Below, one piece after another: positions 37,001-43,000 of a stretch of 64,000 nt of DNA. Numbering within the stretch: the first letter of the stretch is position 1; the number at the start of each line of letters is the position of its first letter. A model generated the notes under the pieces. It saw only the letters and a list, made by a program, of their open reading frames with translations. It did not search any database and had not been told where the DNA came from. The translations under genes and the position numbers were made by a program. The stretch is taken from contig JACVTC010000077.1 in assembly GCA_016946835.1 (NCBI GenBank), positions 411,001 through 475,000 of the forward strand, in the 5' to 3' direction. The stretch comes from Neocallimastix lanati (nom. inval.) (Eukaryota > Neocallimastigomycota > Neocallimastigomycetes > Neocallimastigales > Neocallimastigaceae).

Positions 37001-40000
37001 GTTCAGAAGAAACTTCTTCAACTGGCTTTTCTTCAACTGGCTTTTCTTCAATTGGTTTTTCTTCGTCTTCATCCTTTGGTTCAACTAAATCTGTAATCTT
37101 TTGAGCAAGTTTATCTAAGAAGCCTGGTTTCTTTTCACTTTCAACTGGTTTTTCTTCAGTTGGTTTTTCTTCAACTGGTTGTTCTTCAACAACTTCTGTA
37201 ACTTGTTCAACAACTGGTTGTTCTTCAATTGGTTCTTCTTCAGTTGGTTTGTCTTCAAGAACAACTTCTTCCTTTGGTTCAGAAGAAACTTCTTCAACTG
37301 GAACTTCTTCAACTGGAACTTCTTCAACTGGTTCCTCAACAACTTCCTTTTCACCAGTAGTTGGGTTGATTCTGGTAATGTATCTAATAATTCTCTTGAT
37401 AAACTTCTTCTTACCTGGTTCAGAAGAAGGAACTTCAACAACTTCTTCCTTAACTTCATTAACTGGTTCTTCAATTGGTTGTTCTTCAACAACTTCCTTT
37501 TCACCAGTAACTGGATTAATTCTAGTAATATATCTAATAATTCTCTTGATAAACTTCTTCTTACCTGGAACTTCGGATGGAACTTCAATAATTTCTTCTT
37601 TAATTTCTTCAGCTGGTTCTTCTTCTTTAACAACTTCTGGAACAACTTCTTCTTTTGGTTCTTGATCAACTAATTCTTCTTTAACTCCTTCAGTAATTTC
37701 TTCTGGAAGAACTTCTGATTTAGAATCTTCAGAAATAATAGAATCTTCAGAAACTAATTCTCCCTTTTTATTCTTTCTATTTCTACGCTTATTAGATTTT
37801 CCGAAAACTCTGTATACAATATTTTTCTTTTCTGGAATACCTTCTTCCTTTACTTCGCTAACAATGTCTTCTTCTATTGGTTTCTCTTCTTTAACATCTT
37901 CAACAACTTCCTTTTCACCAGTAACTGGATTAACTCTGGTAATATATCTGATGATTCTCTTAATGAACTTCTTTTTACCTGGAACTTCGGATGGAACTTC
38001 AACAATCTCTTCCTTAACTTCTTCAGCTGGTTCTTCCGAAACAACTTCTGGAACAACTTCTTCTCTTGGTTCTTCTGAATCATTTTCAACCACTTCTGGA
38101 ACAACTTCTTCTCTTGGTTCTTCTGAAACATCTTCAATAACTTCCTTTTCACCAGTAACTGGATTAACTCTGGTAATATATCTGATGATTCTCTTAATGA
38201 ACTTCTTTTTACCTGGAACTTCGGATGGAACTTCAACAATCTCTTCCTTAACTTCTTCAGCTGGTTCTTCCGAAACAACTTCTGGAACAACTTCTTCTCT
38301 TGGTTCTTCTGAATCATTTTCAACCACTTCTGGAACAACTTCTTCTCTTGGTTCTTCTGAAACATCTTCAATAACTTCCTTTTCACCAGTAACTGGATTA
38401 ACTCTGGTAATATATCTGATGATTCTCTTAATGAACTTCTTTTTACCTGGAACTTCGGATGGAACTTCAACAATCTCTTCCTTAACTTCTTCAGCTGGTT
38501 CTTCCGAAACAACTTCTGGAACAACTTCTCTTGGTTCTTCTGAAACATCTTCAACAACTTCCTTTTCACCAGTAACTGGATTAACTCTGGTAATATATCT
38601 GATGATTCTCTTAATGAACTTCTTTTTACCTGGAACTTCGGACGGAACTTCAATAATTTCTTCTTTAACTTCTTCAACTGGTTCTTCTTCTGAAACAACT
38701 TCTGGAACAACTTCTTCTCTTGGTTCTTCTGAAACATCTTCAACAACTTCCTTTTCACCAGTAACTGGATTAACTCTGGTAATATATCTGATGATTCTCT
38801 TAATGAACTTCTTTTTACCTGGAACTTCGGATGGAACTTCAATAATTTCTTCTTTAACTTCTTCAACTGGTTCTTCTTCTGAAACAACTTCTGGAACAAC
38901 TTCTTTTGGTTCTTGATCAACTAATTCTTCTTTAACTCCTTCAGTACTTTCTTCTGGAAGAACTTCTGATTTAGAATCTTCAGAAATAATAGAATCTTCA
39001 AAAACTAATTCTCCCTTTTTATTCTTTCTATTTCTACGCTTATTTGATTTTCCGAAAACTCTGTATATAATATTTTTCTTTTCTGGAATACCTTCTTCCT
39101 TTACTTCACTAACAATGTCTTCTTCTATTGGTTTCTCTTCTTTAACATCTTCAATAACTTCCTTTTCACCAGTAACTGGATTAACTCTGGTAATATATCT
39201 GATGATTCTTTTAATGAACTTCTTTTTACCTGGAACTTCAGATGGAACTTCAACAATCTCTTCCTTAACTTCTTCAGCTGGTTCTTCCGAAACAACTTCT
39301 GGAACAACTTCTTTTGGTTCTTCTGAATCATTTTCAACCACTTCTGGAACAACTTCTTCTCTTGGTTCTTCTGAAACATCTTCAACAACTTCCTTTTCAC
39401 CAGTAACTGGATTAATTCTAGTAATATATCTAATAATTCTCTTAATGAACTTCTTTTTACCTGGAACTTCGGACGGAACTTCAATAATTTCTTCTTTAAC
39501 TTCTTCAGCTGGTTCTTCTTCTTCAACAACTTCTGGAACAACTTCTCTTGGTTCTTCTGAAACATCTTCAACAACTTCCTTTTCACCAGTAACTGGATTA
39601 ATTCTAGTAATATATCTAATAATTCTCTTAATGAACTTCTTTTTACCTGGAACTTCGGATGGAACTTCAATAATTTCTTCTTTAACTTCTTCAACTGGTT
39701 CTTCTTCTGAAACAACTTCTGGAACAACTTCTTCTTTTGGTTCTTGATCAACTAATTCTTCCTTAACTCCTTCAGTAATTTCTTCTGGAAGAACTTCTGA
39801 TTTAGAATCTTCAGTAATAATAGAATCCTCAGAAACTAATTCTCCCTTTTTATTCTTTCTATTTCTACGCTTATTAGATTTTCCGAAAACTCTATATATA
39901 ACATTCTTCTTTTCTGAAATGCCTTCTTCCTTTACTTCACTAACAATGTCTTCTTCTATTGGTTTCTCTTCTTTAACATCTTCAACAACTTCCTTTTCAC

Positions 40001-43000
40001 CAGTAACTGGATTAATTCTAGTAATATATCTGATAATTCTCTTAATGAACTTCTTTTTACCTGGAACTTCGGATGGAACTTCAATAATTTCTTCTTTAAC
40101 TTCTTCAGCTGGTTCTTCTTCTTCAACAACTTCTGGAACAACTTCTCTTGGTTCTTCTGAAACATCTTCAACAACTTCCTTTTCACCAGTAACTGGATTA
40201 ATTCTAGTAATATATCTAATAATTCTCTTAATGAACTTCTTTTTACCTGGAACTTCGGATGGAACTTCAATAATTTCTTCTTTAACTTCTTCAACTGGTT
40301 CTTCTTCTGAAACAACTTCTGGAACAACTTCTTCTTTTGGTTCTTGATCAACTAATTCTTCCTTAACTCCTTCAGTAATTTCTTCTGGAAGAACTTCTGA
40401 TTTAGAATCTTCAGTAATAATAGAATCCTCAGAAACTAATTCTCCCTTTTTATTCTTTCTATTTCTACGCTTATTAGATTTTCCGAAAACTCTATATATA
40501 ACATTCTTCTTTTCTGAAATGCCTTCTTCCTTTACTTCACTAACAATGTCTTCTTCTATTGGTTTCTCTTCTTTAACATCTTCAACAACTTCCTTTTCAC
40601 CAGTAACTGGATTAATTCTAGTAATATATCTGATAATTCTCTTAATGAACTTCTTTTTACCTGGAACTTCGGATGGAACTTCAATAATTTCTTCTTTAAC
40701 TTCTTCAATTGGTTCTTCTTCTTCAACAACTTCTGGAACAACTTCTTCTCTTGGTTCTTCTGAAACATCTTCAACAACTTCCTTTTCACCAGTAACTGGA
40801 TTAACTCTGGTAATATATCTGATGATTCTTTTAATGAACTTCTTTTTACCTGGAACTTCGGATGGAACTTCAACAATCTCTTCCTTAACTTCTTCAGCTG
40901 GTTCTTCCGAAACAACTTCTGGAACAACTTCTTTTGGTTCTTCTGAATCATTTTCAACCACTTCTGGAACAACTTCTTCTCTTGGTTCTTCTGAAACATC
41001 TTCAATAACTTCCTTTTCACCAGTAACTGGATTAACTCTGGTAATATATCTGATGATTCTTTTAATGAACTTCTTTTTACCTGGAACTTCGGATGGAACT
41101 TCAACAATCTCTTCCTTAACTTCTTCAGCTGGTTCTTCCGAAACAACTTCTGGAACAACTTCTTCTCTTGGTTCTTCTGAATCATTTTCAACCACTTCTG
41201 GAACAACTTCTTCTCTTGGTTCTTCTGAAACATCTTCAACAACTTCCTTTTCACCAGTAACTGGATTAATTCTGGTAATATATCTAATAATTCTCTTAAT
41301 GAACTTCTTTTTACCTGGAACTTCGGACGGAACTTCAATAATTTCTTCTTTAACTTCTTCAGCCGGTTCTTCTTCTTCAACAACTTCTGGAACAACTTCT
41401 CTTGGTTCTTCTGAAACATCTTCAACAACTTCCTTTTCACCAGTAACTGGATTAACTCTAGTAATATATCTGATGATTCTCTTAATAAACTTCTTTTTAC
41501 CCGGAACTTCAGATGGAACTTCAATAATTTCTTCCTTAACTTCTTCAGCTGGTTCTTTTCCTTCAACAACTTCTTGAGCAACTTCTCTTGGTTCTTGATT
41601 AACTAATTGTTCTTTAACTCCTTCAGTAATTTCTTCTGGAAGAATTTCTGATTTAGAACCTTCAGAAATAATAGAATATTCAGAAACTAATTCTCCTTTT
41701 TTATTTTTTCTATTTCTACGCTTATTAGATTTTCCGAAAACTCGATATTTAACATTTTTCTTCTCTGGAATATCTCCTTCCTTAACTTCACTAACAGCAT
41801 TTTCAATAACTGGTTGTTCTTCAATCGATTGTTCTGGAACAATTTCTTCCTTTACTTCACTAACAATGTCTTCTTCTATTGGTTTCTCTTCTTTAACATC
41901 TTCAATAACTTCCTTTTCACCAGTAACTGGATTCACTCTAGTAATATATCTGATAATTCTCTTGATAAACTTCTTTTTACCTGGAATTTCAGATGGAACT
42001 TCAATAATTTCTTCTTTAACTTCTTCAACTGGTTGTTCTTCTTCAACAACTTCTGGAACAACTTCTTCTCTTGGTTTTTCTTTAACATCTTCAACAACTT
42101 CCTTTTCACCAGTAACTGGATTAATTCTAGTAATATATCTGATAATTCTCTTAATATACTTCTTTTTACCTGGAACTTCGGATGGAACTTCAATAATTTC
42201 CTCTTTAACTTCTTCAACTGGTTCTTCTTCTAAAACAACTTCTGGAACAACTTCTCTTGGTTCTTCAGAAATGTCTTCAACAACTTCCTTTTCACCAGTA
42301 ACTGGATTAACTCTTGTAATATATCTGATGATTCTCTTAATGAACTTCTTTTTACCAGGAATTTCAGATGGAACTTCAATAATTTCCTCTTTAACTTCTT
42401 CAGATGAATTTTCATCATTTATTTTTCCCCTTTGTTCCTCAGTAATAACTTCTTGTTCAACAATTTCACTTTCAGATTCACTTTCACTTTCAACCACAGA
42501 AGTACTTAAAATTTTTCTAATAATTCTCTTAGTAACATACTTCTTTTTACCAGTTTTTGGGTCAACGACAAGCTCAGTAGTTTGAACTTCGCCATTTGGT
42601 AATTCCTTAGTGGATACTATTCCTGGAGTTTTAGAAACAATTTTTGAGGTTTTAGAAACAATTTCCTTTTGACCTTTTGAAATATTCTTAGAAACAACCT
42701 TCCTAGTGATTTTTTTAGTAATATACTTCTTTCTACCAGTAACTGGATCAACTATAACTTCAGTTGTAGTAGATACATCACCTTCTGGAGTTTCTGCAGA
42801 TCTTGAAGCTTCAGAAACAACTTCTTCACCTTCATTAGTTGAAACATTCTTAGTTACAACCTTTCTAGTAACTTTCTTGGTAATGTACTTCTTTCTACCA
42901 GTAACTGGATCAACAACTACTTCAGTAGTAGTAGAAATGTCATTCTTATTTTGTTCATCATTTTCATTAGTATTTAAAATAGATTTTTGTTCACCCTTAC

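Noticed and set aside
22800-37560. CRISPR-like array
   Set aside because: The regular repeats are protein-coding, of varying length and without spacers; the genome is eukaryotic.
22674-42585. Dozens of plus- and minus-frame ORFs of 60-350 codons inside the giant gene
   Set aside because: They recur with every repeat unit and are alternate-frame shadows of the 8139-codon ORF; their Ser/Thr/Gly or Leu/Lys/Asn bias follows from the GAA-rich coding strand.
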